Under the pieces are notes generated by a model that saw nothing but the letters and a program-made list of their open reading frames with translations, ran no database searches and was not told where the DNA came from. The position numbers and the translations under genes are program-made. Below, piece after piece: positions 26,055-34,419 of a stretch of DNA of 64,000 nucleotides. Source of the stretch: Pseudomonas putida (GTDB taxonomy: Bacteria > Pseudomonadota > Gammaproteobacteria > Pseudomonadales > Pseudomonadaceae). Location of the stretch: NCBI RefSeq assembly GCF_001976065.1, contig NZ_MNAH01000005.1, positions 197,248 through 261,247 on the forward strand, written 5' to 3'. Positions within the stretch are counted from its first letter, which is position 1, and every line of letters begins with the position of its first letter.

Positions 26055-26969
26055 TCAGGACTTCTTGTCGTCAGCCGCTTTATCGGTCGGATTGGCGATC
26101 AGGGCCTTGAGTTCGTCACTCATCGGGAAGTTCAGGTTCAGGTTTTTTGGCGGGATTGGCTGCATGAACCATTTTTCGTAGATCTTGTTGATCTCGCCCG
26201 ACGCGTAGGTGGCCTTGATGGCGTCATCCACGGCCTTCTTGAACGGCTCGTCGCCTTTGCGCACCATGCAGCCGTAGATTTCGTAGGACTGTGGAGTGCC
26301 GGTCACGGCCCAGTCATCAGCCTTCTTGGCCTTGGCGGCTTCACCGGCCAGCAGGGCGTCGTCCATCATGAAGGCCACTGCACGGCCGGTTTCCAGCATC
26401 TGGAAGGATTCGCCGTGGTCTTTGGCGGAGATCACGTTCATGCCCATCTGCTTGTCGGCGTTCATCGCCTTGAGGATGCGCTCGGACGTGGTGCCGGCGG
26501 TGGTCACGACGTTCTTGCCTTTGAGGTCATCGAAATCCTTGTACTTGGAGTCCTTTTTGGACAACAGGCGGGTACCGATTTCGAAGATGCCAACGGAGAA
26601 GTCAACTTGCTGCTGACGCTCGACGTTGTTGGTGGTGGAGCCGCATTCCAAGTCCACGGTGCCGTTCTGCACCAGCGGGATACGGGTTTGCGAGGTGACC
26701 AGGTTGTACTTGACCTGCAGGTTCGGCAGGTCCAGGTCTTTTTTCAGGGCTTCGACGACTTTCAACTGGATGTCGTGGGAGTAGCCGACCGGTTTGCCGG
26801 AAGCGTCCGCGATGTAGGAGAAAGGAATGGAAGCGTCACGATGCCCGAGGGTGATGACACCGGACTCTTTAATCTTCTTCAGGGTGCCGGTGAGTTCGGC
26901 GGCGAAAACTGGCGTGCTGATCAGAGCGGCAGCAATGGCTGCGCCCAGGATATGGGGAACGATGCGCAT
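26055..26969 (-). CDS. aatJ: Acidic amino-acid periplasmic binding protein AatJ
   Basis: 304 residues. Signal peptide RIVPHILGAAIAAALISTPVFA, mature start near AELTGTLKK. The solute-binding fold follows (ITLGHRDASIPFSYI, MDDALLAGEAAKAKK), typical of GltI-type glutamate/aspartate receptors. I choose the ATG at 26969, which begins at the signal peptide and has GAGGA upstream; the frame is open for 40 more codons but that part is not protein-like and contains the promoter leader. First gene of aatJQMP-aauSR. A sigma-54 promoter and two AauR-type sites lie upstream. Confidence 0.93.
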   Translation of the reverse strand: MRIVPHILGAAIAAALISTPVFAAELTGTLKKIKESGVITLGHRDASIPFSYIADASGKPVGYSHDIQLKVVEALKKDLDLPNLQVKYNLVTSQTRIPLVQNGTVDLECGSTTNNVERQQQVDFSVGIFEIGTRLLSKKDSKYKDFDDLKGKNVVTTAGTTSERILKAMNADKQMGMNVISAKDHGESFQMLETGRAVAFMMDDALLAGEAAKAKKADDWAVTGTPQSYEIYGCMVRKGDEPFKKAVDDAIKATYASGEINKIYEKWFMQPIPPKNLNLNFPMSDELKALIANPTDKAADDKKS

Positions 26970-27085
26970 CAAATTTTCCTCGACATTGTTTTTTTTATGG
27001 AGCCAGTTCTTCGGCCCTTTTGTGCTTCGAATGCCTGACGGCTCCTGAAGTGTTGGCACAACAGGCATTCGTCCAAGAGTGTAGA

Positions 27086-27100
27086 GCATGACTCGTGCCA
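27086..27100 (-). promoter_or_regulatory. Sigma-54 promoter of aatJ
   Basis: The minus strand reads CTGGCACGAGTCATGCT across this site. The -24 GG (plus strand 27098-27099) and -12 GC (27086-27087) are ten bases apart; it matches the consensus YTGGCACGRNNNTTGCW with one mismatch. Transcription would begin near 27075, giving an aatJ leader of about 105 bases. Confidence 0.85.
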
Positions 27101-27177
27101 GGCCAGGCTGTATGGGCTAATTAACTGATTTATAAGGAAATTAAATATTTATTGGGGGCGTTGGCGGGCAGAAGAAA

Positions 27178-27191
27178 TCCGGTTTACCGAA
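27178..27191. promoter_or_regulatory. AauR-type site, promoter-proximal copy
   Basis: TCCGG-TTTA-CCGAA, one mismatch from the TTCGG-N4-CCGAA palindrome that I recall as the AauR motif in P. aeruginosa. It lies about 80 bp upstream of the aatJ -24 element. A second, perfect copy is centred 31 bp further upstream, about three helical turns away. Confidence 0.7.
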
Positions 27192-27208
27192 TTGACCGCC
27201 GAGTCGCG

Positions 27209-27222
27209 TTCGGAAAACCGAA
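27209..27222. promoter_or_regulatory. AauR-type site, perfect copy
   Basis: TTCGG-AAAA-CCGAA is a perfect palindrome matching TTCGG-N4-CCGAA. It lies about 110 bp upstream of the aatJ sigma-54 promoter, within normal enhancer range, and on the same side of the helix as the proximal copy. Confidence 0.8.
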
Positions 27223-27232
27223 TGCGAATCCA

Positions 27233-27315
27233 TAGGCGTCCGGCTTGCCGGCGAAGGCGCCCGACAGACTGGCGCAAGGCTTGAGGACGCCTTCGCCGGC
27301 AAGCCGGGCTCCTAC
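27233..27315. repeat. REP doublet (GGCTTGCCGGCGA type)
   Basis: Inverted arms TAGGCGTCCGGCTTGCCGGC and GCCGGCAAGCCGGGCTCCTA flank about 40 bp. It lies just downstream of glpD and upstream of the aatJ enhancer sites. It could act as a 3' boundary of the glp transcripts. Confidence 0.75.
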
Positions 27316-27326
27316 CAGAGGGGGGA

Positions 27327-28865
27327 TCAGGCTGCTTCGATCTTGCTGCGGTTCTGCTCAACCTTGCTCAAGTAATCGGCGAGCCGTTCCTGTTGTTCAG
27401 GGGTGGTGAACAGACCGAGCTTGCTGCGACGCCATAGAATGTCGTGGGCGCTGCTTGCCCACTCTTCGCTGCACAGGTAATCGACCTCACGGGTGTACAG
27501 GCCGCCGCCAATGTGTTCGCCCATGTCATCGAGATTCTGTACCCCTTCGAGCATGCGCCAGGTCCGGCTGCCGTAGGTGGTGGCCCAGCGGCGCGAGATT
27601 TCGCTGGGAATCCAGTCGTACTTGTCGCGGATCAGCGAGCTCAGCGCCTGCGGTGTGCTCATGTCCTCGCCGCCCGGCAGGGTCGCGGTGGCGGTCCAGC
27701 TTGGCTTGATCTGCGGAAAGTGCGGTGCCAGTTGCGCCAGCGCCGACTCGGCCAGCTTGCGGTAGGTGGTCAGCTTGCCGCCGAACACCGACAGCAGGGG
27801 CGCTTCCTCGCCGCTGCCCGACAGCGCCAGGGTGTAGTCGCGGGTGACGGCCGACGGGTTGTCGGACTCGTCGTTGCACAGCGGACGCACGCCGGAATAG
27901 CTGTGCAGGATATCGTCACGGCTGCTCTGCTTCTTGAAGTGAGCGTTGACCACTTGCAGCAGGTAATCGGTCTCGGTCTCTGTGATCGCCACTTTTGCCG
28001 GATCGCCGGTGTACTCACGGTCGGTGGTGCCGATCAGGGTGAAGTGATTGAGATACGGAATGGTAAAGACGATGCGCTGATCTTCGTTTTGCAAGATATG
28101 CGCGTGATCGCCTTCGTACAATTTCGGCACGATCAGGTGGCTGCCCTGGATCAGGCGGATGCCATACGGCGATTCCATCTTCAGGTCGTCGCGAATGAAC
28201 TTGGCGACCCACGGGCCGGCCGCATTCACCAGCGCTTTGGCGCGGATCGAAAACAGGCTGCCATCGGCGCGCTCCAGGTGCAGGTGCCACAGGCCTTTGG
28301 TGCGGCGCGCGCTCACGCAGCGAGTCTGGGTGTGGACGTGGGCGCCTTTTTCCCGGGCCGCCATGGCGTTCAATACCACCAGGCGCGCATCGTCGACCCA
28401 GCAGTCGGAGTATTCGAACCCTTTGGTGATTTCGCTTTTCAGCGCGCTGTCCGGGCCGAACTTCAGGCTTTTTGAACCGGCCAGCGTTTCCCGTTTGCCC
28501 AGGTTGTCATAAAGGAACAGGCCGGCGCGGATCATCCAGGCCGGGCGCAGATGCGGGCGATGCGGCAGCACGAAGCGCATGGGCTTGACGATGTGCGGAG
28601 CCTTGGCCAGCAACACTTCACGCTCGGCCAGGGCTTCGCGCACCAGACGGAATTCGTAATGTTCGAGGTAGCGCAGGCCACCGTGGATCAGCTTGCTACT
28701 GGCCGACGAGGTGTGGCTGGCCAGATCATCCTTTTCGCAAAGGAACACCGACAGGCCGCGACCGGCGGCATCTGCCGCGATCCCAACGCCATTGATGCCG
28801 CCACCGATGACGGCGATATCGTAGACCTCGGCGAGAGGCGGCGTTGGCAAATGAGTAGTGGGCAT
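27327..28865 (-). CDS. glpD: Aerobic glycerol-3-phosphate dehydrogenase GlpD
   Basis: 512 residues. FAD-binding Rossmann motif DIAVIGGGINGVGIAADAAGRGL near the N-terminus (GxGxxG), then SASSKLIHGGLRYLEHYEFRLV, the Gly-rich VNAAGPWV, and the DAO C-terminal domain (PGGEDMSTPQ, RRWATTYG). Oxidises sn-glycerol-3-phosphate to dihydroxyacetone phosphate at the membrane, delivering electrons to quinone. It is preceded by a palindrome matching a GlpR operator (28909-28922). Last gene of the glpF-K-R-D block. Confidence 0.97.
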   Translation of the reverse strand: MPTTHLPTPPLAEVYDIAVIGGGINGVGIAADAAGRGLSVFLCEKDDLASHTSSASSKLIHGGLRYLEHYEFRLVREALAEREVLLAKAPHIVKPMRFVLPHRPHLRPAWMIRAGLFLYDNLGKRETLAGSKSLKFGPDSALKSEITKGFEYSDCWVDDARLVVLNAMAAREKGAHVHTQTRCVSARRTKGLWHLHLERADGSLFSIRAKALVNAAGPWVAKFIRDDLKMESPYGIRLIQGSHLIVPKLYEGDHAHILQNEDQRIVFTIPYLNHFTLIGTTDREYTGDPAKVAITETETDYLLQVVNAHFKKQSSRDDILHSYSGVRPLCNDESDNPSAVTRDYTLALSGSGEEAPLLSVFGGKLTTYRKLAESALAQLAPHFPQIKPSWTATATLPGGEDMSTPQALSSLIRDKYDWIPSEISRRWATTYGSRTWRMLEGVQNLDDMGEHIGGGLYTREVDYLCSEEWASSAHDILWRRSKLGLFTTPEQQERLADYLSKVEQNRSKIEAA

Positions 28866-28908
28866 CGGCTAAGGCCTCGGAATTCTTTGATTTTCTGTAT
28901 TTGAATTC

Positions 28909-28922
28909 GAACATTAATGTTC
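28909..28922. promoter_or_regulatory. Candidate GlpR operator upstream of glpD
   Basis: GAACATTAATGTTC is a perfect 14-base palindrome inside TTCGAACATTAATGTTCATT. The half TTCGAACATT resembles the enterobacterial GlpR half-site. It lies 43 bp upstream of the glpD start. Gene glpR is adjacent. Confidence 0.6.
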
Positions 28923-29009
28923 ATTTGCGAAAATCTTAGCCTATAAAGACGCGCGCAGCCAGTCGGCTTCGATTGAAAATACTCATCGAAGGGTGATTAA
29001 AGGAAAATA

Positions 29010-29020
29010 TTCGAACATTT
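29010..29020. promoter_or_regulatory. Second GlpR-type half-site
   Basis: TTCGAACATTT repeats the half-site seen in the glpD operator, about 100 bp further from glpD. It may be an auxiliary site for GlpR looping or cooperative binding; alone it is weak evidence. Confidence 0.35.
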
Positions 29021-29048
29021 AAAAGGCGGGAGGGATTGCGTGTGTTCC

Positions 29049-29114
29049 GTAGGAGTCAGGCTTGCTGGCGAAGGCGTTGCTGAGATCGCCTTCGCCGGCA
29101 AGCCGGCTCCTACA
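29049..29114. repeat. REP doublet (GTAGGAG..GGC type)
   Basis: Arms GTAGGAGTCAGGCTTGCTGG and GCCGGCAAGCCGGCTCCTAC face each other with a short spacer. Located in the glpR-glpD gap just after the glpR stop; a plausible 3' boundary of the glpFKR message. Confidence 0.75.
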
Positions 29115-29136
29115 GGTTGTTTAAGCACCTTCGGTG

Positions 29137-29892
29137 TTAAACGACCTCCAGACGAATCTTGTGCTGATTCAACAACTGGGTCAGCGCTGGCACGGGCTGC
29201 TGGTCGGTGACCAGGCAATCGATCAGGCTGATCGGCCCCAGGCGGATCATGGCGTTGCGCCCGAACTTGCTGGAGTCGGCCGCGAGAATCACCTTGCGGG
29301 CGTTGGCGATGATGGCCTGGGATACCCGCACTTCCTGATAATCGAAATCCAGCAGGCTGCCGTCTTCATCGATGCCGCTGATGCCGACCAGGGCAAAGTC
29401 GACCTTGAACTGGTTGATGAAGTCGACGCTGGCCTGGCCGACCACGCCACCGTCACGCCGCACATTGCCCCCGGTCAGCAGCACGTCGAAGTCGTCCTTG
29501 GCGCTGAGCATCGAGGCCACATGCAGGTTGTTGGTAATGATCTTCAGGTGATTGTGGTTGAGCAGGGCACGGGCAATGGATTCAGTGGTCGTACCGATAT
29601 TGATGAACAGCGAGGCGTGGTCTGGGATCTGCGCGGCGATGGCTTCGCCAATGCGCTGTTTCTCGTCGCGCATCTGATCGGCGCGCATGGCGTAGGCGGT
29701 GTTTTCAACACTGGAATCGTAAGCCGCGCCACCGTGGTAGCGGCGCAACAAATTGGCTTCTGCCAGTTGATTGATATCGCGACGGATGGTCTGCGGGGTA
29801 ACAACGAACAGCGTGGCCATTTCCTCGATGCTGACATAGCCGCGCTCGCGGACCAGTTCGAGGATTTGCTGCTGACGGGGAGGCAGATTCAT
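29137..29892 (-). CDS. glpR: Glycerol-3-phosphate regulon repressor GlpR (DeoR family)
   Basis: 251 residues. N-terminal DeoR helix-turn-helix (PRQQQILELVRERGYVSIEEMA, VTPQTIRRDINQLAE, YHGGAAYDSS), followed by the sugar-phosphate-sensing domain with NIGTTTESIARAL, LTGGNVRRDGG and DFALVGISGID. Binds operators without glycerol-3-phosphate. The ATG at 29892 has AGGA upstream. It lies between glpK and glpD, the usual Pseudomonas order. Confidence 0.95.
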   Translation of the reverse strand: MNLPPRQQQILELVRERGYVSIEEMATLFVVTPQTIRRDINQLAEANLLRRYHGGAAYDSSVENTAYAMRADQMRDEKQRIGEAIAAQIPDHASLFINIGTTTESIARALLNHNHLKIITNNLHVASMLSAKDDFDVLLTGGNVRRDGGVVGQASVDFINQFKVDFALVGISGIDEDGSLLDFDYQEVRVSQAIIANARKVILAADSSKFGRNAMIRLGPISLIDCLVTDQQPVPALTQLLNQHKIRLEVV

Positions 29893-29987
29893 GGGGCGTC
29901 CTTTGGGCTGCCGTGCAAAATTTGCCCATGATGCCGCAGGAATCTGCTCCCTACCAGTTACATCCCGATACGAGCCCTCAACCTGGC

Positions 29988-31493
29988 TTATTCAGCGCCT
30001 TCGTGTGGCTCCCAATCGCGGGTGCGGCTGACGGCTTTTTTCCAGCCGGCGTAGAGTTTTTCCTTCGCCGTTTCATCCAGCGTCGGCTCGAACTTGCGTT
30101 CGATCACTGCCTTGCCGCGCAATTCGTCCAGGCTGCCCCAGAAGCCGCAGGCCAGGCCCGCCAGGTAAGCGGCGCCCAATGCCGTGGTTTCGCGCATCTG
30201 CGGACGCTCGACCTGGGTGCCGAGAATGTCGGCCTGGAACTGCATCAGGAAGTTGTTCGCCACGGCGCCACCGTCCACGCGCAGGGCCTTGAGGCGTTCG
30301 CCGGAGTCCTGCTGCATGGCGTCGAGCACGTCGCGGGTCTGGTAGGCAATCGACTCCAGCGCGGCGCGAATGATGTGATCGACGCGCACGCCACGGGTCA
30401 GGCCGAACAACGCGCCACGGGCATAGGGATCCCAGTACGGAGCACCCAGGCCGGTGAAGGCCGGGACCAGGTACACGCCGTTGCTGTCCTTGACCTTGTT
30501 GGCGAAGTATTCGGTGTCGTGGGCGTCGTTGATGATCTTCAATTCGTCGCGCAGCCACTGGACGGTGGAGCCACCGTTGAACACCGCGCCTTCCAGCGCA
30601 TAAGCCACTTCGCCACGGGGGCCGCAGGCGATGGTGGTGAGCATGCCGTGGTTGGATTTCACGGCTTTGTCACCGGTGTTCATCAGCAGGAAGCAACCGG
30701 TGCCGTAGGTGTTTTTCGCTTGACCGGCTTCGACACACATCTGACCGAACAGGGCGGCCTGCTGATCACCGGCGATGCCGCCGATGGCAATGCCACTTTT
30801 GGTGCGGCCGTAAATTTCCGACGACGATTTGACTTGCGGCAGCATTTCCCGCGGGATATCCAGCACTTCCAGCATCTTCGCATCCCACTCCAGGGTGTGG
30901 ATGTTGAAGAGCATGGTGCGCGAGGCATTGGTGTAGTCGGTGACGTGCACCTTGCCGCCGGTAAATTTCCAGATCAGCCAGCTGTCGACGGTGCCGAACA
31001 ACAGCTCACCGTTGCGCGCGCGTTCGCGGCTGCCTTCGACGTTATCAAGGATCCACTTGAGCTTGGTACCGGAGAAGTATGGGTCGGTGACCAGGCCCGT
31101 GGTGTCGCTGATGTATTGCTCGTGGCCGTCGCGCTTGAGCTGCTGGCAGATCTCGGTGCTGCGCCGGCATTGCCAGACGATCGCGTTGTAGATCGGGCGG
31201 CCGGTGTTCTTGTCCCAGACCACGGTGGTTTCACGCTGGTTGGTGATGCCGATGGCTGCGACCTGGTCATGATGCAGGCCAGCTTGCGCCAGGGCTTCGA
31301 CCATCACTGCGCTCTGGGTAGCGAAAATTTCCATTGGGTCATGTTCGACCCAACCGGCTTGCGGATAGTGCTGCGCGAACTCGCGCTGGGCGGTGCAGAC
31401 CACGTTGGCGTCGCGATCGAAAATGATCGCGCGCGAGCTGGTCGTACCCTGATCGAGGGCAATGATGTAGTTCTTATTCTGAGTGTCGGTCAT
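29988..31493 (-). CDS. glpK: Glycerol kinase GlpK
   Basis: 501 residues. FGGY kinase with IALDQGTTSSRAIIFD at the N-terminus (phosphate-binding), GWVEHDPMEIF, GTGCFLLMNTGD and ATP-site motifs LRVDGGAVANNFLMQFQAD. Phosphorylates glycerol entering through GlpF. ATG 31493 has AAGG upstream and begins at the domain; the frame is open 52 codons further up without a plausible domain. 76 bp after glpF. Confidence 0.97.
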   Translation of the reverse strand: MTDTQNKNYIIALDQGTTSSRAIIFDRDANVVCTAQREFAQHYPQAGWVEHDPMEIFATQSAVMVEALAQAGLHHDQVAAIGITNQRETTVVWDKNTGRPIYNAIVWQCRRSTEICQQLKRDGHEQYISDTTGLVTDPYFSGTKLKWILDNVEGSRERARNGELLFGTVDSWLIWKFTGGKVHVTDYTNASRTMLFNIHTLEWDAKMLEVLDIPREMLPQVKSSSEIYGRTKSGIAIGGIAGDQQAALFGQMCVEAGQAKNTYGTGCFLLMNTGDKAVKSNHGMLTTIACGPRGEVAYALEGAVFNGGSTVQWLRDELKIINDAHDTEYFANKVKDSNGVYLVPAFTGLGAPYWDPYARGALFGLTRGVRVDHIIRAALESIAYQTRDVLDAMQQDSGERLKALRVDGGAVANNFLMQFQADILGTQVERPQMRETTALGAAYLAGLACGFWGSLDELRGKAVIERKFEPTLDETAKEKLYAGWKKAVSRTRDWEPHEGAE

Positions 31494-31569
31494 GTCGATT
31501 GCCTTGGACGAAAAAGGGAGAGTGAAGTCTGGCGCGCGATCAAACGGGCAGGGGCGCGCGCCAACGGAA

Positions 31570-32421
31570 TCAAGAGGTTCTGGGCTTGCCGTCAATGGCA
31601 GGTTGTGCATCCTTTGTAGCAGGTGCAGTACCCGGCAGGTGACGGGCAATCAAGCCGCGGTAGGCGGCAGCACCCAGGCAGGCACCGACAATCGGTGCAA
31701 ACACCGGAATCAGGAAGTACGGAATGACTCGGCCGCCAGTGAAGGAAATTTCACCCCAGCCAGCGAAGAAAGTCATCAGTTTAGGACCGAAGTCGCGCGC
31801 CGGGTTCATCGCGAAACCGGTCAGCGGCCCCATCGAACTGCCAATCACCGCAATCAGCAGGCCGATCAGGATCGGTGCCAGCGGGCCATTGGGCAGGCCA
31901 TTGTTGTCGTCGGTCAGCGACATGATCACGCCCATCAGGATGGCGGTGATGATCACTTCAACCAGGAACGCCTGGGCGGTGGACAGGCTTGGGTTGGGGA
32001 AGGTGGAAAACACCGACGCCAGTTCAAGGCTGGCAGCGGTGCCGCGAACCATTTGGTGAGTTTGTTCGAAATCGAAGAATAGATTGCTGTACAGCGTGTA
32101 CACCAACAAGGCGCCGCAGAAGGCACCCGCCACTTGGGCGATGATATAGAAAGGCAGTTTGCGCTTTTCGAAGTCGGCAAAAATGCTCAGTGCGATACTC
32201 ACGGCAGGGTTCAGATGAGCGCCGGACACTCCGGCGGTCAAGTAGATCGCCATGCTCACGCCGACCCCCCAGATGATGCTGATTTCCCACAGGCCAAAGC
32301 TGGCACCCGCGACCTTGAGCGCGGCAACGCAACCGGTGCCGAAGAAGATCAGCAGCGCAGTCCCCAGGAACTCGGCCATGCATTGGCTTGAGAGTGACGG
32401 TTGTTGTAAAGCAGTTGTCAT
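31570..32421 (-). CDS. glpF: Glycerol uptake facilitator GlpF
   Basis: 283 residues, six-helix aquaglyceroporin. Both half-helix signatures are present, HLNPAVS (about residue 70) and MNPARDFGPK (about residue 205); the Asp after the second NPAR is the aquaglyceroporin signature. The ATG at 32421 has GAGG five bases upstream. First gene of the glycerol block, with a 298 bp divergent gap to ybaK. Confidence 0.96.
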   Translation of the reverse strand: MTTALQQPSLSSQCMAEFLGTALLIFFGTGCVAALKVAGASFGLWEISIIWGVGVSMAIYLTAGVSGAHLNPAVSIALSIFADFEKRKLPFYIIAQVAGAFCGALLVYTLYSNLFFDFEQTHQMVRGTAASLELASVFSTFPNPSLSTAQAFLVEVIITAILMGVIMSLTDDNNGLPNGPLAPILIGLLIAVIGSSMGPLTGFAMNPARDFGPKLMTFFAGWGEISFTGGRVIPYFLIPVFAPIVGACLGAAAYRGLIARHLPGTAPATKDAQPAIDGKPRTS

Positions 32422-32719
32422 TGAAACCTCATTGTTTTTCTTGTCTGGCGCTTTCATTCCACTGTTCCCGGTTTACAGCAGGGTACTGCGGTAGGATTTT
32501 TCATACAGATTCAGAAACGAAAAAATATAGACAAGAAACGCTGATGTCAAAGGTCGAAAGTGAACCATTGGTCACAAATAATCTATTAGTTGTGTGAATG
32601 ATCGCGTCAGTGAGCGGGCGCGGCGTTTATTGCAGCGGCGAGGCGATAGAGCCTTTTGTGGATCAATGTCCTAGAATCCGGCGCAGGATTTTTCTACTGC
32701 CACCCAGTCTGGAGCCGTC
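32422..32719. promoter_or_regulatory. glpF / ybaK divergent intergenic region
   Basis: 298 bp without a gene, AT-rich near glpF. Notable is a widely spaced inverted pair: TTTCTTGTCT (32437-32446) and AGACAAGAAA (32529-32538), ten bases perfect, 82 bp apart. It could support a looped repressor or be chance. No clear GlpR full palindrome is visible here, unlike at glpD. Confidence 0.35.
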
Positions 32720-33190
32720 ATGACACCCGCATTGGATTTGCTGAAAAAGGTTCGTGCCGAACACCGTGTGCACAGTTATGAACATGACCCGAAGGCGGCG
32801 TCCTATGGGTTGGAAGCCGCGGAGAAGCTCGGACTGGATCCGGCGCAGGTGTTCAAGACCTTGCTGGCGGCCAGTGAGAAAGGCGAGTTGCTGGTGGCTG
32901 TGGTGCCGGTTGGCGGAAGTCTGGACTTGAAGGCCTTGGCGCACGCGGCCGGGGTGAAGAAAGTCGAAATGGCCGACCCTGCGGCGGCCCAGCGCTCCAC
33001 CGGTTATCTATTGGGGGGGATCAGTCCGCTGGGGCAGAAGAAGCGCTTGCGCACCTTTATCGACAGTTCGGCTCAACCATTGGCGAGCATTTTTGTCAGT
33101 GCGGGCCGGCGGGGGCTGGAAGTCGAACTGGCACCGGCGGTGCTGGCGGAGCACACCCAGGGGAAATTTGCCGAGATTGGCCGTGCTTGA
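32720..33190 (+). CDS. ybaK: Cys-tRNA(Pro)/aminoacyl-tRNA deacylase YbaK/EbsC
   Basis: 156 residues. Whole protein matches the YbaK/ProX fold: HSYEHDP at the N-terminus, then QVFKTLLA with the catalytic Lys, VVPVGGSLDLKALA, and TGYLLGGISPLGQKKRL with the conserved GGISPLGQK. Hydrolyses Cys-tRNA(Pro) mis-charged by ProRS, in the cytoplasm. Single-gene unit followed by a REP doublet. Confidence 0.93.
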   Translation: MTPALDLLKKVRAEHRVHSYEHDPKAASYGLEAAEKLGLDPAQVFKTLLAASEKGELLVAVVPVGGSLDLKALAHAAGVKKVEMADPAAAQRSTGYLLGGISPLGQKKRLRTFIDSSAQPLASIFVSAGRRGLEVELAPAVLAEHTQGKFAEIGRA

Positions 33191-33192
33191 AC

Positions 33193-33297
33193 TGTAGGAG
33201 CGGGCTTGCCCCAGACGGCGTTCCGACGAATGCGGCAGATCAGTTAACGAAGATGTCGACTGAGACTACGCCTTCGCTGGCGAGCCAGCTCCTACAG
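33193..33297. repeat. REP doublet (TAGGAGC type), long spacer
   Basis: Arms TGTAGGAGCGGGCTTGCC and GGCGAGCCAGCTCCTACA are about 70 bp apart, the longest spacer seen here; the arms no longer match perfectly. It separates the convergent ybaK and ABC-ATPase genes. Confidence 0.65.
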
Positions 33298-33309
33298 CGA
33301 ATTGCTTCT

Positions 33310-34419
33310 TCAGTGGGCGGGACTGTAGCGCCGGACCCCTGAATCAACCGTCGGAATCTGCGCCGCCATGCTGCCGGACGCCTGGAACAGCACCAGGTGT
33401 TCCGCCGCGACACTAATACCGACTTCTGCGCCGATCATGTGATCGACATGGCTTGGGAAGATCGATTCCAGCTGCGCGCCGGTAGGCAATTGCAAACGAT
33501 AAAGCGTCGAGGCGCCCTGGAAAGACTTGCCGACGATCCGCGCCTTCAATGCACTGTTAGGTGCATAAACGATATCGTCCGGACGCAGCAGCACATCCAC
33601 CGCACCGCCAACCGGCCAGGTGTAGGCGCGGTTGCCGCGCAATTCCCCGAGTTCCGTTTGCACCGACTCCGGGCTGCTCAGCTGGCCGCGGATGAAATAC
33701 CCCTGGCCGATGAAGCTGGCCACGTACGGCGTCAGCGGTTCGTGATAGAGGTTGTAGGGCGTATCCCACTGCTCCAGCCGGCCTTCCTTGAACACACCGA
33801 CGTGATCGCTGACCGCGAAGGCTTCTTCCTGGTCGTGGGTCACCAGGATCGCGCTTGTACCCCGGGCCTTGAGAATGTCGCGCACCTCGTGGCTGAGTTT
33901 GCGGCGCAACTCACCGTCGAGATTGGAGAAGGGTTCGTCCAGCAGCAGCAATTGCGGTTCCGGCGCCAGTGCGCGCGCCAGTGCGACCCGTTGCTGCTGG
34001 CCGCCGGAGAGTTCGTGGGGATAGCGCTTGCCGAGGTTCTTCAAATTGACCAGCTCCAGCAACTCTTCGACGACGCGATCCTTGTGCGGATGCTTGCGAA
34101 TACCGAAGGCGATGTTGTCGGCCACGCTCAAATGCGGAAACAGCGCGTAATCCTGGAACACCATGCCGATCCGGCGTTTCTCCGGCGCCAGGGTGAAACC
34201 GGCGCTGGAGATGGTCTCGCCCGCCAGCTGGATATCCCCTTCGTGCACCGGTTCGAAACCGGCAATGGCACGCAGGGTGGTGGTCTTGCCGCACCCTGAA
34301 GAGCCGAGCAGGCAACCGATGTCACCGGCGTTCAAATGCAGGTTGAGGTTTTGCACCACCCGCTGGTCTTGGTAGCCGCAGGCAAGGTTACGCAGGTTAA
34401 GCAGTAATGGCTGGCTCAT
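33310..34419 (-). CDS. Orphan ABC transporter ATPase, FbpC/PotA-like
   Basis: 369 residues. Walker A GSSGCGKTT, Q-loop MVFQDYALF, signature LSGGQQQR, Walker B LLLLDEPFSNLD, switch His LVTHDQEEA, then a C-terminal TOBE-like regulatory domain (about residues 240-350). This architecture fits ferric iron, thiosulfate/sulfate or polyamine importers. No permease or binding protein lies nearby, so the transporter partners are elsewhere. The start overlaps the argF stop by four bases, so it is co-transcribed with argF. Confidence 0.85.
   Translation of the reverse strand: MSQPLLLNLRNLACGYQDQRVVQNLNLHLNAGDIGCLLGSSGCGKTTTLRAIAGFEPVHEGDIQLAGETISSAGFTLAPEKRRIGMVFQDYALFPHLSVADNIAFGIRKHPHKDRVVEELLELVNLKNLGKRYPHELSGGQQQRVALARALAPEPQLLLLDEPFSNLDGELRRKLSHEVRDILKARGTSAILVTHDQEEAFAVSDHVGVFKEGRLEQWDTPYNLYHEPLTPYVASFIGQGYFIRGQLSSPESVQTELGELRGNRAYTWPVGGAVDVLLRPDDIVYAPNSALKARIVGKSFQGASTLYRLQLPTGAQLESIFPSHVDHMIGAEVGISVAAEHLVLFQASGSMAAQIPTVDSGVRRYSPAH

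Noticed and set aside
29988..31649. Longer GlpK (553 residues) beginning at an earlier ATG
   Set aside because: The extra 52 residues overlap the glpF-glpK gap and do not fit the kinase family; ATG 31493 has a good ribosome site.
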